Source: CBDFLA01 sp965248915 (GTDB taxonomy: Bacteria > Pseudomonadota > Alphaproteobacteria > M2410). From it: DNA of 64,000 nt. The notes under the pieces were generated by a model that was not told the DNA's origin, made no database searches, and saw only the letters and a list, made by a program, of their open reading frames with translations. The stretch's first letter is position 1. Every line of letters begins with the position of its first letter. Of this stretch, positions 24,068 to 33,726 are shown piece by piece. The translations under genes and the position numbers were made by a program. The stretch spans positions 2,790,001 to 2,854,000 of the forward strand of contig OZ252216.1 in NCBI GenBank assembly GCA_965248915.1, written 5' to 3'.

Positions 24068-24886
24068 AAACAATCGCGTGATGAGATCAGGCAGAACTTG
24101 GCGATCCCCTGACACCAATCCGCCGTCGATCACCAGATCCAGCGTCGTCACGAAAGACGATTCATCTGAGGCCAGGTACAAGGCTCCGTAAGCAATATCC
24201 ATAGGCGTACCAGAGCGCCCAATCGGCAAATGGGCCGCCAGACCTTCTTCCAGCTTTCCCATCATCTTCGCATCATCCACATCACTCAGGTCGCGTGATG
24301 CATCCGACCCACCATAGAAGATCGGTGTGGCAATCCCCCCCGGCGAAATCGCATTGACGCGAATACCGTGCTGTCCAAGCTCCATGCCGGCAACCTTGGT
24401 CAAATTAGTCACCGCTGCCTTCGCCGCGCTATAAAGCATCGGCCCCATGCCGCCATGCAAAGCTGCGACGGAAGAGTTGTTGATGATCGACCCACCGCCC
24501 TGCTCCCTCATGAGCGGCACAGCGTATTTCATGCCGAACACGACGCTCCCAACAAGCAACCGCATGGCGTAGTCAAAATCATCTTGGCTGACGTCCTCAA
24601 ATGACCCGCCCGTTGTCGCGCCTGCATTGTTGAACAAACAATCAAGACGGCCATAGGTCGCCTTGGTAAAATCAACCGAGGCCTTGATCTCCTCTTCCTT
24701 CAACACATCAGCTCGAACGAAAGCTGCATTGGGACCAAGATCCTTATCAAGTGCCATGCCGCTGTCTTCAGATCGCCCGGTAAAGACCACCTTGGCACCT
24801 TCGTCGACGAACAATCGCACCGTTACTTCGCCGATGCCGCTGGTGCCACCCGTAATCAAAGCTACTTTTCCATCGAGCCGTCCCAT
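24062..24886 (-). CDS. Short-chain dehydrogenase/reductase (SDR)
   Basis: 274-residue classical SDR. The coenzyme motif TGGTSGIGE is at residues 13-21, the structural NNAGAT is near 88, and the catalytic Ser/Tyr/Lys are in NNSSVAALHGGMGPMLYSAAKAA. VVFTGRSE after the second strand, with a basic residue, suggests NADP or mixed preference. The substrate is unknown; relatives act on sugars, steroids or cyclohexanols. It lies 29 bp downstream of the M14 carboxypeptidase gene. Confidence 0.88.
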   Translation of the reverse strand: MGRLDGKVALITGGTSGIGEVTVRLFVDEGAKVVFTGRSEDSGMALDKDLGPNAAFVRADVLKEEEIKASVDFTKATYGRLDCLFNNAGATTGGSFEDVSQDDFDYAMRLLVGSVVFGMKYAVPLMREQGGGSIINNSSVAALHGGMGPMLYSAAKAAVTNLTKVAGMELGQHGIRVNAISPGGIATPIFYGGSDASRDLSDVDDAKMMGKLEEGLAAHLPIGRSGTPMDIAYGALYLASDESSFVTTLDLVIDGGLVSGDRQVLPDLITRLFS

Positions 24887-24915
24887 GGATTATCTCCCTA
24901 CGATTCTTCTTGTTG

Positions 24916-26595
24916 TTAAAGTTGAAAACTCTTCCGAACCGTGCCGGCTCGCTCATGGCGCACAGTAATCTCAACCTCTCGTCCCTTGGCTCCGCGCACG
25001 ACCCACTCAAGCTTCAGCCGGTCAGCTGTACTGTCCGACAGGAATGACCCAAGCACAATGCCCGACTTGCCGGACCGACCATCGAGCTGACCAAACACGT
25101 CGCGAACTTTGCCTTGCACCAATTCCGCACCTTCGGGCAGTTCGATTTCAGCAACCACACCGCGCACAACCTTTTGCTCGAGAGCGCGGTCGCTGCCATA
25201 ACTCGGTAAGTAACCTGTGTTCTGGACCACCACACGAACAAGACTGGTGTCATCTTCGAGCTTCTCAACATTGCTTTCACGCAATTCAAGTTTCGGCGAC
25301 ATTAAAAGCTGCCAGGTAAACCAGGCGCTGAACGGTGCGCTTTCTTTGTCGATCTGCGAAGCCGGTGGGTTGTAGAGAAAACGCAAAAGGTTCCAGCCAC
25401 CAATTTCAACAGGTCCAAGGTCTGGATGGTCGAATTCGTACCAGTCCACATAACCTTCACCGTCGAGCTCTTTGTCGCTATAGGCGATGATCTTCTCGTG
25501 ATCTTTATCGTCATGGTGGAATATCCACTGCGCGTAATGCTTTGGCTTTACCCCGGCATTGCGATGGGGTGCCCAATACTCCGGCGACCACAGGTAGATG
25601 CCAAAATTCTCCCAGGCCCAGCCAAGCGAGCCGTACATTTCCATGACCCCATATCGGAAATCTTCATAGACGCTGATGGCGGGATAACCGGTTGCCTCCG
25701 TGCCTTTCTCCCCAACCATCTTGTAGTGCCACAGATCCTTGATAGGGAGTTGATCGTCGCGTTCCGTGTAGCCCGCACGCAAGAGAACCCCGCTAAAAGA
25801 ATGGCCCGCAATCCAAGAGAAAATGTTGGGATGTTGCGATACAAATGAAGCCAACGCATGGGTTTCGGGTTCAGACAAAGGAAAAGGCCCTGCCCCTTGT
25901 TGTTTGTGTTCGCGCGCCCAGTTCGAAGGGAAGTTACGATTTAGATCGAGCCCTTCTTTGGCGTGGACCGGCATAACCGTCACACCGTCATAATTTGGGA
26001 TCCGCCCTTCCGTGTAAATCTTGTAGTAGTCGCCCCCCACTTCCGCAGGGTCACGCTCCACCATGATGCGCGGGTCTTTGTCGCTCTTTTTCCAACGACC
26101 ATTCGGGTCCGGCACCCGCATATTCAAGATGCGTCCATCCCCATCAACATCTTCAGCGCACAATCCCTCGGTGGGGTCTTCATCGAACGGGTAGGGCCGC
26201 GTGCTGGAGCGTACAAAGCGAGGTTGATCGGCAAGCGCCAATTCCGCCCCATCTGGATTGACCCGCGGAATGATGTAGAACGCTCGGCTGTCGAGACAGC
26301 GGGTGACTTCTTTGTCGCGGCTGTAGTCACCCACCAGCGTGACGAGATGTCGAAGCGCCACCATGGAGGCAATCACTTCTGAGGCATGTATGTTTCCATC
26401 GATCAACATGGCAGGCTTCTCAGATGCAGGTCCCGTTTCCTTGTTGGTGACGGTGGCGACCCAGATGTCGCGCCCCTCATAACTCTTGCCAATGGAAGAG
26501 ATATCAACAAGCGAAGGATACTCATCCTCAAGTTTTCGCAAGAGGTCAGTAATGTCGTCGTAACGATAGTAGTAATCAAAGCGAACATCGCTCAT
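24916..26595 (-). CDS. M14-family zinc carboxypeptidase
   Basis: 559-residue metallopeptidase. The zinc motif HxxE is in GNIHASEV (near residue 90), RVNPDGAE carries the substrate-binding Asn region, and the third zinc ligand His is in WIAGHSFSGVLLR. An extra C-terminal beta-domain (about 430-559), like transthyretin-type folds of M14 proteins, follows. There is no signal peptide, so it looks cytosolic. The substrate is unknown. It precedes the SDR gene on the same strand. Confidence 0.87.
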   Translation of the reverse strand: MSDVRFDYYYRYDDITDLLRKLEDEYPSLVDISSIGKSYEGRDIWVATVTNKETGPASEKPAMLIDGNIHASEVIASMVALRHLVTLVGDYSRDKEVTRCLDSRAFYIIPRVNPDGAELALADQPRFVRSSTRPYPFDEDPTEGLCAEDVDGDGRILNMRVPDPNGRWKKSDKDPRIMVERDPAEVGGDYYKIYTEGRIPNYDGVTVMPVHAKEGLDLNRNFPSNWAREHKQQGAGPFPLSEPETHALASFVSQHPNIFSWIAGHSFSGVLLRAGYTERDDQLPIKDLWHYKMVGEKGTEATGYPAISVYEDFRYGVMEMYGSLGWAWENFGIYLWSPEYWAPHRNAGVKPKHYAQWIFHHDDKDHEKIIAYSDKELDGEGYVDWYEFDHPDLGPVEIGGWNLLRFLYNPPASQIDKESAPFSAWFTWQLLMSPKLELRESNVEKLEDDTSLVRVVVQNTGYLPSYGSDRALEQKVVRGVVAEIELPEGAELVQGKVRDVFGQLDGRSGKSGIVLGSFLSDSTADRLKLEWVVRGAKGREVEITVRHERAGTVRKSFQL

Positions 26596-26670
26596 AGAGA
26601 AGGTCCCCCAAGGCCAGCCATTTTGTTGGCCCGCACGCTAGCCAGTCAGGAGAGGTGTGTCGATGGGATT

Positions 26671-27609
26671 TTAGTGGTCAGAAGTTGAAGTCGTCACCAC
26701 ACGGCGATATGCGACACATACCAGCACCCACAAAAGCATGTACTCGAACAATTGAAGAAGGCCGCGGAGAACAAAAATCCATGCCGGGGTTGGTCGATGG
26801 TCATACGAGTAATCGGGAAAGTATGGACTCTTCTCTATTTGAGGAAAAACCCTGATAATCTCGTTTGTCGGAGGCGCTGACCCCGCAATATCGGTCGCCA
26901 GACTCAACACTCCAAATCCAACTAGGAACCAAACGCCGACAAGAAAGAGAATACCTATAACTAGCCGAAGATAGTTGCCTCGAACTCTAGATTCTCGAAT
27001 TGGAAAAACACTTGTAGGACCTACGGCGGCTCGAACCAAAATGAACGAAGAGGCTCCGAAAAGGAAGAGGGCGACAATTTTCGCTACAACCGCGCTTAGC
27101 ACAACTAGGGGCAACGTTCCTTCAATTGCGACCGGATCCTTCAAAACCTGTGTCACCCAAGTCGTTATTGCAATCCACCCAAGTCCAACGATGCAAACAT
27201 AAACCGCCAGTAAAACGAAGAGGGTAATCAGCAAAGAGATGAAGAGTCTTAGCGTTCTCAACCGCAGAAATGAAGTAAACGAGCCGGATTGACCCAAGAC
27301 AATCTTCTGCGCAGCTGGCACGCCAAATATGGCGAACGATGCGGCCCACCCAACCAACAACATGGCCATTGCCCCAAGAGTCCGCTGACGCCCTACTTCG
27401 GCTTGAAGCGAAGTTGGGTCGATAAAGTATTTGGCAAGTCCGAAAAAATCGGGCGTCGACGCCAAAGACAAATATACAGCCGAAATGACAAGAAAAAGAA
27501 CCATGGCCGCTGGAAGGAAGGCGAACAACATTTCGCGCCAATACCGTACAATAACGACGAGCGTCTCAAACATCACCCCAAATGGATTCAGCTTCTTGCT
27601 CAAGCGCAC
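26671..27609 (-). CDS. Hypothetical multi-pass membrane protein
   Basis: I do not recognise this family. The 312-residue frame has about six hydrophobic segments: near 27-50 (MLFAFLPAAMVLFLVIS), 79-104, 118-147, 167-195, 215-240 and 285-305 (LFEYMLLWVLVCVAY). A soluble loop (FPQIEKSPYFPDYSYDHRP) precedes the last helix. G+C is lower than in the neighbouring genes. The start is uncertain: GTG 27609 touches a GAGAGGG site, TTG 27603 is better spaced from it, and ATG 27573 is a further option. It lies between asd and the carboxypeptidase gene and looks like an accessory gain. Confidence 0.65.
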   Translation of the reverse strand: MRLSKKLNPFGVMFETLVVIVRYWREMLFAFLPAAMVLFLVISAVYLSLASTPDFFGLAKYFIDPTSLQAEVGRQRTLGAMAMLLVGWAASFAIFGVPAAQKIVLGQSGSFTSFLRLRTLRLFISLLITLFVLLAVYVCIVGLGWIAITTWVTQVLKDPVAIEGTLPLVVLSAVVAKIVALFLFGASSFILVRAAVGPTSVFPIRESRVRGNYLRLVIGILFLVGVWFLVGFGVLSLATDIAGSAPPTNEIIRVFPQIEKSPYFPDYSYDHRPTPAWIFVLRGLLQLFEYMLLWVLVCVAYRRVVTTSTSDH

Positions 27610-27688
27610 CCCTCTCTTAGAGAAAGGACTCTATCACACGCTCTTATTAAGGGAAAGGAGGTTGAAAACACCCGCACAATCTGAGGCC

Positions 27689-28714
27689 CTAAGCCGCGCG
27701 CTTGCTCAAATGCTTCTCTGCCAAGAGTTCTGCGATTTGCACGGCATTGAGCGCGGCCCCTTTACGCAGGTTGTCTGACACCACCCACATATTGAGACCA
27801 TTATCGATGGTCGGATCCACACGAATCCGGCTGACGAAGGTCGCAAAGTCACCGACACAATCGATGGGCGTGATGTAGCCTTTGTCCTCGCGCTTATCGA
27901 TCACCAGCACGCCCGGTGCTTCGCGCAGAATATCGCGCGCTTCATCGTCCGTGATCGGACGGTCAAACTCAAGATTGACCGCTTCAGAGTGACCGACAAA
28001 AACCGGAACACGCACACACGTCACAGTCAGCTTGATCTTTGGGTCGAGCATCTTCTTGGTCTCAGCAACCATCTTCCATTCTTCATTGGTGTCACCACCA
28101 TCGAGAAACTCACCGCCATGGGGAATGACGTTGAACGCAATTTGCTTCGTGTAAACATTGGCCTCCACTGGGTCGCCAACAAGTATGGCACGGGTTTGGG
28201 TGAAGAGTTCATCCATCGCGTCTTTGCCAGTACCCGACACCGACTGGTAGGTCGAGACCACCACGCGTTTGATCCCCGCCGCTTCATGAAGAGGCTTGAG
28301 CGCCACCACCAATTGAACGGTTGAGCAATTGGGATTGGCAATGATGTTACGATTGGCAAAAGCATCAATCGCTTCTGGGTTCACTTCCGGCACGATCAAC
28401 GGCACGTCTGCTTCCATTCGAAAGGCAGATGAGTTGTCGATCACGACCGCGCCCTGACGTCCAATCTTCGGCGACCATTCCTTAGAAACATCGCCGCCCG
28501 CCGACATCATCACGATATCAACGCCGGAAAAGTCAAATTCATCAAGGGATTTGCACTTCAACGTGCGGTCACCAAAGGAAACCTCCGTGCCTAAGCTCCG
28601 CCTGGAAGCCAATGGGATGACTTCCGACACCGGAAATTTGCGCTCTTCCAAGATATTGAGCATTTCCCGTCCGACATTGCCGGTCGCACCAACAACAGCC
28701 ACGCGATAAGACAT
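27689..28714 (-). CDS. asd: Aspartate-semialdehyde dehydrogenase
   Basis: 341-residue NADP enzyme making aspartate semialdehyde for lysine/diaminopimelate, threonine and methionine synthesis. The N-terminal VAVVGATGNVGREMLNIL is the nucleotide fold, catalytic Cys is in NPNCSTVQLVVALKPLH, and the active-site His/Arg lie in VRVPVFVGHSEAVNLEF. Full length. It is downstream of leuB on the same strand in the leuCDB-asd order, which is common in Rhizobiales. Confidence 0.97.
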   Translation of the reverse strand: MSYRVAVVGATGNVGREMLNILEERKFPVSEVIPLASRRSLGTEVSFGDRTLKCKSLDEFDFSGVDIVMMSAGGDVSKEWSPKIGRQGAVVIDNSSAFRMEADVPLIVPEVNPEAIDAFANRNIIANPNCSTVQLVVALKPLHEAAGIKRVVVSTYQSVSGTGKDAMDELFTQTRAILVGDPVEANVYTKQIAFNVIPHGGEFLDGGDTNEEWKMVAETKKMLDPKIKLTVTCVRVPVFVGHSEAVNLEFDRPITDDEARDILREAPGVLVIDKREDKGYITPIDCVGDFATFVSRIRVDPTIDNGLNMWVVSDNLRKGAALNAVQIAELLAEKHLSKRAA

Positions 28715-28765
28715 ATGGGGCTTTCCTTTTTCTGCTTTACCACTCTACCACACCGCGGTGCGTGC

Positions 28766-29878
28766 TCATCCATTCAATTCATCGAGTTCCTGCAAAATCG
28801 CATCGCCCATGGCGCTTGTCGAAACTTGTTCCTTATCGTCCTGCATGATATCGGCGGTTCTAGGGCCGGAGTCGAGAACCCGTTTCACCGCTTCTTCCAG
28901 AAGATCTGCATCCTCACCAAGATCAAAAGAGTAACGCAGCGCCATGCCAAAACTCAAAATCGTCGCAATGGGATTTGCGACGCATTGGCCCGCAATATCC
29001 GGCGCCGACCCATGCACAGGCTCATAAAGCGCGCATTGATGACCGTTATCGTCGCGCGCGCCAAGGGAGGCTGAAGGCAACATGCCGAGTGAGCCTGTCA
29101 ACATCGCCGCTTCGTCCGACAACATGTCACCAAACAAATTATCCGTCACGATGACATCGAACTGTTTTGGCCGTCGCACCAATTGCATGGCGCAAGCATC
29201 CGCCAGCATGTTTTCAAACTCGATGTGTGGATATTCTGAAGCGTGAAGCTTCACCACCTCTTCCCGCCACAACAGCCCGGACTCCATGACATTTGACTTC
29301 TCTGAAGACGTGACCTTGCCCCGCCGCTTTGCAGCAAGGTCAAAAGCAACCCGCGCCACACGCTGAATCTCGTGGGTATCATAGACTTGCGTGTTGATGC
29401 CACGCCGCTCTCCATTGGGCAGGTCTTCGATGCCCTTAGGCTCTCCGAAATAGATACCGCCGGTGAGTTCCCGCACAATCATAATGTCGAGACCCGCTAC
29501 GAGCTCCGGTTTGAGCGACGACGCGTCGGTCAACGCATCAAAACATATGGCCGGACGGAGATTCGCGAACAATTCCAAATCTTTGCGCAATCGCAAGAGA
29601 CCCGCCTCAGGGCGCACATCGTACGCAACGCCGTCCCACTTTGGCCCGCCAACCGCCCCGAGAATGACCGTATCGGCAGCCTTAGCCTTGGCCACCGTTT
29701 CATCTGTGACCGCGACGCCGTGTGCGTCATAGCAACACCCGCCAACCAGATCTTCTTCGAGATCAAATGACAAACCACGATGGTCAGAAAACCACTTAAT
29801 CACGCGCCGCGTTTCGTTCATGACCTCTGGGCCAATGCCATCTCCAGGCAGAAGGAGGAGTTTCTTTGTCTCTGTCAC
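28766..29878 (-). CDS. leuB: 3-isopropylmalate dehydrogenase
   Basis: 370-residue beta-decarboxylating dehydrogenase of leucine synthesis. LLLLPGDGIGPEVMNE is at the N-terminus, RELTGGIYFGEPKG is the substrate loop, SEKSNVMESGLLWREEV has the catalytic Lys, and DNLFGDMLSDEAAMLTGSLG binds Mg2+/NAD. It is 18 bp downstream of leuD. Confidence 0.97.
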   Translation of the reverse strand: MTETKKLLLLPGDGIGPEVMNETRRVIKWFSDHRGLSFDLEEDLVGGCCYDAHGVAVTDETVAKAKAADTVILGAVGGPKWDGVAYDVRPEAGLLRLRKDLELFANLRPAICFDALTDASSLKPELVAGLDIMIVRELTGGIYFGEPKGIEDLPNGERRGINTQVYDTHEIQRVARVAFDLAAKRRGKVTSSEKSNVMESGLLWREEVVKLHASEYPHIEFENMLADACAMQLVRRPKQFDVIVTDNLFGDMLSDEAAMLTGSLGMLPSASLGARDDNGHQCALYEPVHGSAPDIAGQCVANPIATILSFGMALRYSFDLGEDADLLEEAVKRVLDSGPRTADIMQDDKEQVSTSAMGDAILQELDELNG

Positions 29879-29896
29879 TTCTTTTGCTCCTTCCTA

Positions 29897-30502
29897 CTAA
29901 AGCCAGGGTTCGATCAGGGCACGCCGCTGTTCAAAGTCAGAGATCTTGTGTTCTTTTTGCAAAGTCAGTCCGATGTCGTCGAGCCCATTGAGAAGACAGT
30001 GCTTACGGAATGGGTCAGCTTCAAAGCTAATCGTGCCACCGTCCGGTCCTTTGATGGTTTGGTTCTCAAGGTCAACCTCAATCATCGCATTGGCGCCGCG
30101 CTCCGCATCATCAAGCAGAAGGTCAATGAGATCCTCCGGCAAGACAATTGGCAAAATACCGTTCTTAAAACAGTTATTGTAGAAGATGTCGGCAAAGCTC
30201 GAGGCCATGACGCAACGAATCCCGAAATCGGCAATGGCCCAAGGTGCATGCTCACGGCTCGATCCACAGCCGAAGTTTTCCCCAGAAATCAGGATCTTGG
30301 CATCGCGGTACGGTGGTTTGTTCAAGACGAAGTCAGCAATCTCCTCACCTTCCGGCGTGAAACGCATTTCGTCGAAGAGATGTTGACCAAGACCCGACCG
30401 CTTGATGGTTTTGAGGAACTGCTTCGGGATAATCATATCTGTGTCGACATTGATCATCGGCAAAGGAGCAGCAATACCTGTGATTTTCGTGAACTTTTCC
30501 AT
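29897..30502 (-). CDS. leuD: 3-isopropylmalate dehydratase small subunit
   Basis: 201-residue swivel-domain subunit that closes over the aconitase-type active site of LeuC. TDMIIPKQFLKTI is the N-terminal signature and GENFGCGSSREHAPWAI the catalytic Ser segment. It is separated from leuC by 6 bp, so clearly in the same transcript. Confidence 0.97.
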   Translation of the reverse strand: MEKFTKITGIAAPLPMINVDTDMIIPKQFLKTIKRSGLGQHLFDEMRFTPEGEEIADFVLNKPPYRDAKILISGENFGCGSSREHAPWAIADFGIRCVMASSFADIFYNNCFKNGILPIVLPEDLIDLLLDDAERGANAMIEVDLENQTIKGPDGGTISFEADPFRKHCLLNGLDDIGLTLQKEHKISDFEQRRALIEPWL

Positions 30503-30508
30503 GAGATC

Positions 30509-31915
30509 CTAATCCAACTCGCGCACATCGGTCAGATGACCCTTGATCGCGGCCGCGACAGCCATGGCAGGGGAGACCAAATGGGTACGCCCGCCACGTC
30601 CTTGGCGGCCTTCAAAATTTCGGTTCGACGTCGACGCACATCGCTCGCCCGGCGCCAGTTTGTCTGCATTCATGGCCAAGCACATGGAACACCCAGGTTC
30701 GCGCCATTCAAAACCGGCTTCTAGAAAGACTTGGTCGAGACCTTCTTCTTCCGCTTGCAGTTTCACAAGCCCCGAGCCCGGCACCACCATAGCATTGACG
30801 TGAGGCGCGACCTTGCGGCCCTTGGCAATTTCTGCCGCCGCGCGAAAATCTTCAATCCGCCCATTGGTACAAGAGCCGATAAAGACCCGGTCCACCTTGA
30901 CGGCATTGAGCGGCTCTCCTGCCTCAAGTCCCATATAGTCAAGCGCACGTTCCATTGCCGCGCGGCGCGCTTCATCTTCCGTGTCGTCAGGATTGGGAAC
31001 CGATGCAGTAATGGGAAGAACATTCTCCGGGCTTGTGCCCCAAGTTACTTGCGGAACGATGTCTTGCGCGTCGAGCACAATCTCTTCATCGAACTCGGCG
31101 CTGTCGTCAGTAAAGAGCGTCTGCCAATACTGAACCGCTGTCTCCCATCCGCCTGCTTTTGGCGCGCGGGGGCGACCTTTGATGTAGTCAAGCGTGATCT
31201 GATCGGGCGCGATGAGCCCCGACCGAGCGCCCGCCTCAATGGTCAGATTGCACAAGGTCATGCGCCCTTCCATAGAAAGGGAGGTGACCGCTTCGCCAGC
31301 ATATTCAATGACATAACCCGTTCCACCCGCGGTGCCGAGCTTGCCAATAATCGCGAGCGCCATGTCCTTCGCGGTCACGCCAGCGGGCAAGGACCCGTTC
31401 ACGATAACTCGCATGTTCTTGGAGCGCGTCGAGATCAGTGTTTGCGTAGCCAACACATGTTCAACCTCAGACGTCCCAATCCCAAAGGCGAGCGATCCAA
31501 AGGCGCCATGTGTGGAGGTGTGACTGTCGCCGCAAACAATCGTCGTGCCGGGAAGGGTGAACCCTTGTTCTGGACCGCTCACATGAACGATGCCCTGACG
31601 GATATCATCCATCGCCAAATATTCCACACCGAAATCGACGCAGTTCTTCTCCAACGTCTCAACTTGAATGCGCGAGGCTTCATCCGCAATGCCGTTGGCA
31701 CGGTCAGTTGTGGGAACATTGTGGTCAGCCACAGCGAGGGTCGCTTCTGGCCGTCTGACCTGCCGCCCCGCCACGCGCAACCCTTCAAAGGCTTGTGGGC
31801 TGGTGACCTCATGCACCAAGTGGCGATCGATATAGATCACCGTCACCCCATCGTCTTGCACATCGACGAGGTGCGCATCCCAGATCTTGTCGTAAAGCGT
31901 ACGCGGTCCGGTCAC
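30509..31915 (-). CDS. leuC: 3-isopropylmalate dehydratase large subunit
   Basis: 468-residue aconitase-superfamily subunit holding the [4Fe-4S] cluster for leucine synthesis. Cluster cysteines are in VFIGSCTNGRIEDF and GCSMCLAMN; THGAFGSLAFGIGTSEVEHVL is a family block. The open frame reaches a TTG at 31921, but GGAGGA lies six bases before GTG 31915, which decides for MTGPRTLYDKIWDAH, the normal family start. It is first of leuCDB-asd on this strand, after rplS. Confidence 0.96.
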   Translation of the reverse strand: MTGPRTLYDKIWDAHLVDVQDDGVTVIYIDRHLVHEVTSPQAFEGLRVAGRQVRRPEATLAVADHNVPTTDRANGIADEASRIQVETLEKNCVDFGVEYLAMDDIRQGIVHVSGPEQGFTLPGTTIVCGDSHTSTHGAFGSLAFGIGTSEVEHVLATQTLISTRSKNMRVIVNGSLPAGVTAKDMALAIIGKLGTAGGTGYVIEYAGEAVTSLSMEGRMTLCNLTIEAGARSGLIAPDQITLDYIKGRPRAPKAGGWETAVQYWQTLFTDDSAEFDEEIVLDAQDIVPQVTWGTSPENVLPITASVPNPDDTEDEARRAAMERALDYMGLEAGEPLNAVKVDRVFIGSCTNGRIEDFRAAAEIAKGRKVAPHVNAMVVPGSGLVKLQAEEEGLDQVFLEAGFEWREPGCSMCLAMNADKLAPGERCASTSNRNFEGRQGRGGRTHLVSPAMAVAAAIKGHLTDVRELD

Positions 31916-31942
31916 AAACAATCCTCCCTTGAGGGAACTTTT

Positions 31943-31978
31943 GAGTCCCCGGGACTTTTGTTCTTTTGTCCGGGGCTC
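31943..31978 (-). terminator. GC-rich hairpin between rplS and leuC
   Basis: Arms at 31943-31955 and 31968-31978 can pair (GAG, then CCCCGG against its complement, with two single-base bulges) around a 12-base A/T-rich loop. It sits between rplS and leuC, where a terminator would be expected. No clean U-tract follows on the minus strand, so it may be a weak terminator or an RNA-processing hairpin. Confidence 0.4.
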
Positions 31979-32009
31979 TCTTTATCAATTGCCCCTGGCG
32001 TTTGAGGGG

Positions 32010-32405
32010 TTAAGCGTCGGTCTTCGTCGTTTTCGCGGTGCGACGGTGGTCTTGCTTCTCAGCAATTCGCGCAGCCTTACCTGTGCGTCCACGAAGGTAG
32101 TAGAGTTTCGCGCGCTTGACCTTACCGCGACGAATGACGTCGATCGAAGCAACTAGCGGGCTGTAGATCGGGAACACCCGCTCAACGCCTTCACCGTAGG
32201 AAAGCTTGCGCACGGTAAAGCTCTCGTTGAGCCCGCCGCCTTGGCGTCCAATGCACACACCTTCGAAAGCCTGGACCCGCTCGCGTGAGCCTTCTTTCAC
32301 TTTCACGTTTACCCGCACCGTATCGCCAGCGTCAAACTCTGGAATGTCCGCTTTACCTTCAAGCGAAGCCATCTGCTCTCTATCAAGCTCTTCGATGATG
32401 TTCAT
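32010..32405 (-). CDS. rplS: 50S ribosomal protein L19
   Basis: 131-residue L19 at the 30S-50S interface. Hallmarks are FDAGDTVRVNVKVKEGSRERVQAFEG, FTVRKLSYGEGVERVFP and KRAKLYYLRGRTGKAARI. The C-terminus has a short Lys/Thr-rich alphaproteobacterial extension. It is last of the rpsP-rimM-trmD-rplS operon, 32 bp after trmD. Confidence 0.97.
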   Translation of the reverse strand: MNIIEELDREQMASLEGKADIPEFDAGDTVRVNVKVKEGSRERVQAFEGVCIGRQGGGLNESFTVRKLSYGEGVERVFPIYSPLVASIDVIRRGKVKRAKLYYLRGRTGKAARIAEKQDHRRTAKTTKTDA

Positions 32406-32437
32406 GTCTCTTCTTCCTTACCTTCAAAGACAGGCTC

Positions 32438-33154
32438 TCAATTGTCTTCTTGAGCCTTCTTGTATTTCTGCCAAAGATCGGGTCTCCGTTCTTTGGTAAT
32501 TCGTTTCGCCTGCTCCCGCCGCCACTCTGCAATCCGTCCATGATGACCGGACACGAGGACCTCGGGAATGTTCAATCCTTCCCACGTTGCCGGCCGCGTA
32601 TAATGCGGGTACTCCAACAACGAGCCTTCAAAACTTTCTTCCCAAGTCGAAGCCTCAGCCCCAACCACACCTGGCAGCAATCGAACCACTGCGTCGATTA
32701 ATGCCATGGCAGCGATATCGCCACCGGAGAGAACGAAGTCGCCCAGGCTCACCTCTTCGATGGGCCGCGCCTCCAAAACTCTTTCGTCGATCCCTTCGAA
32801 CCGACCACAAATGAGCGCCACTCCCGGCTCACTTGCCAACTCCCTCACCAGGGACTGTGTCAACGGCCGCCCCCGTGGGCTTAAGTAGATCATGCGCCGT
32901 TTTGGGCCTTCTTGAGCCAGCGTATGATCGACCGCTTTGCCCAAAATATCAGCCCGCATGACCATTCCGGCACCCCCACCAGCGGGAGTGTCGTCCACGG
33001 AGCGGTGTTTATCGCTCGCAAAATCGCGAATGTCCACCGATTCAAGCGACCAAAGGCCTGTTTCGAGCGCTTTTCCCACCAATGAGTGGGCAAGTGGACC
33101 CGGAAACATCTCCGGAACCAAGGTCAAAACCGTTGCAGTCCAAGGTGACGTCAC
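32438..33154 (-). CDS. trmD: tRNA (guanine37-N1)-methyltransferase
   Basis: 238-residue SPOUT (trefoil-knot) methyltransferase making m1G37 in tRNA. PAGGGAGMVMRADIL, YLSPRGRPLTQSL, LICGRFEGIDERVLE and SLGDFVLSGGDIAAM form the knot and SAM site. The start is GTG (33154), which overlaps the rimM stop as GTGA, so translation is coupled. Confidence 0.97.
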   Translation of the reverse strand: MTSPWTATVLTLVPEMFPGPLAHSLVGKALETGLWSLESVDIRDFASDKHRSVDDTPAGGGAGMVMRADILGKAVDHTLAQEGPKRRMIYLSPRGRPLTQSLVRELASEPGVALICGRFEGIDERVLEARPIEEVSLGDFVLSGGDIAAMALIDAVVRLLPGVVGAEASTWEESFEGSLLEYPHYTRPATWEGLNIPEVLVSGHHGRIAEWRREQAKRITKERRPDLWQKYKKAQEDN

Positions 33155-33702
33155 GAGGTCTCTCCCCTTTTTGGCTCTGACATCAACCCTTCCGGCGGAT
33201 CGACGATCACCTTTTGAGCGTCCATATCAACCTCCGGAACCACTTGCCTGGTGAAGGGGATGAGAACTGTCTTGTTCGTCGCCGTGAGCGCCACCTCTAA
33301 GAGATCGCCGGCGCCAAAATCATGAACAGCGGTCACCATTCCAAGCTCTTGTCCATCAACCAGGATCGCCTTAAGTCCCACCAAATCGGTGTAGTAAAAC
33401 TCATCCTCCTCAACATCATCCGGCAATTGCGCTCGGCTCACATAGAGCATCGTGCCTTTGAGCGCTTCCGCCGAATTCCGGTCGTTCACCCCAACGAGCT
33501 TGGCAGCGACGCCTTGCTTGATGGGCCTTGTTCGCTTGATCTCAAACCTCTGAGATCCGTCTTCTGTTTGCACCTTGCCGTAGGCAGCGATGCCTTCCGG
33601 TTTCGCCGTAAACGGCTTAATCCGCACTTCGCCCTGAACCCCCATCGCGCCAGTAATCACGCCGAGGCAAACAAGGGGATAAGAAGAGCTTTCGCGCGAC
33701 AT
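33151..33702 (-). CDS. rimM: Ribosome maturation factor RimM
   Basis: 183-residue 16S rRNA processing factor that binds S19 during 30S assembly. The N-terminal RimM barrel (CLGVITGAMGVQGEVRIKPFT) and the C-terminal PRC-barrel (DEFYYTDLVGLKAILVDGQELGMVTAVHDFGAGDLLEV) are in order. It is 24 bp downstream of rpsP and overlaps trmD by 4 bp. Confidence 0.96.
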   Translation of the reverse strand: MSRESSSYPLVCLGVITGAMGVQGEVRIKPFTAKPEGIAAYGKVQTEDGSQRFEIKRTRPIKQGVAAKLVGVNDRNSAEALKGTMLYVSRAQLPDDVEEDEFYYTDLVGLKAILVDGQELGMVTAVHDFGAGDLLEVALTATNKTVLIPFTRQVVPEVDMDAQKVIVDPPEGLMSEPKRGETS

Positions 33703-33726
33703 CGAGGGGCACCAAACGGTCGAGAA

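Noticed and set aside
30731..32005. 424-codon plus-strand open frame
   Set aside because: Antisense to leuC and its leader; leuC has all family motifs, and this translation has none.
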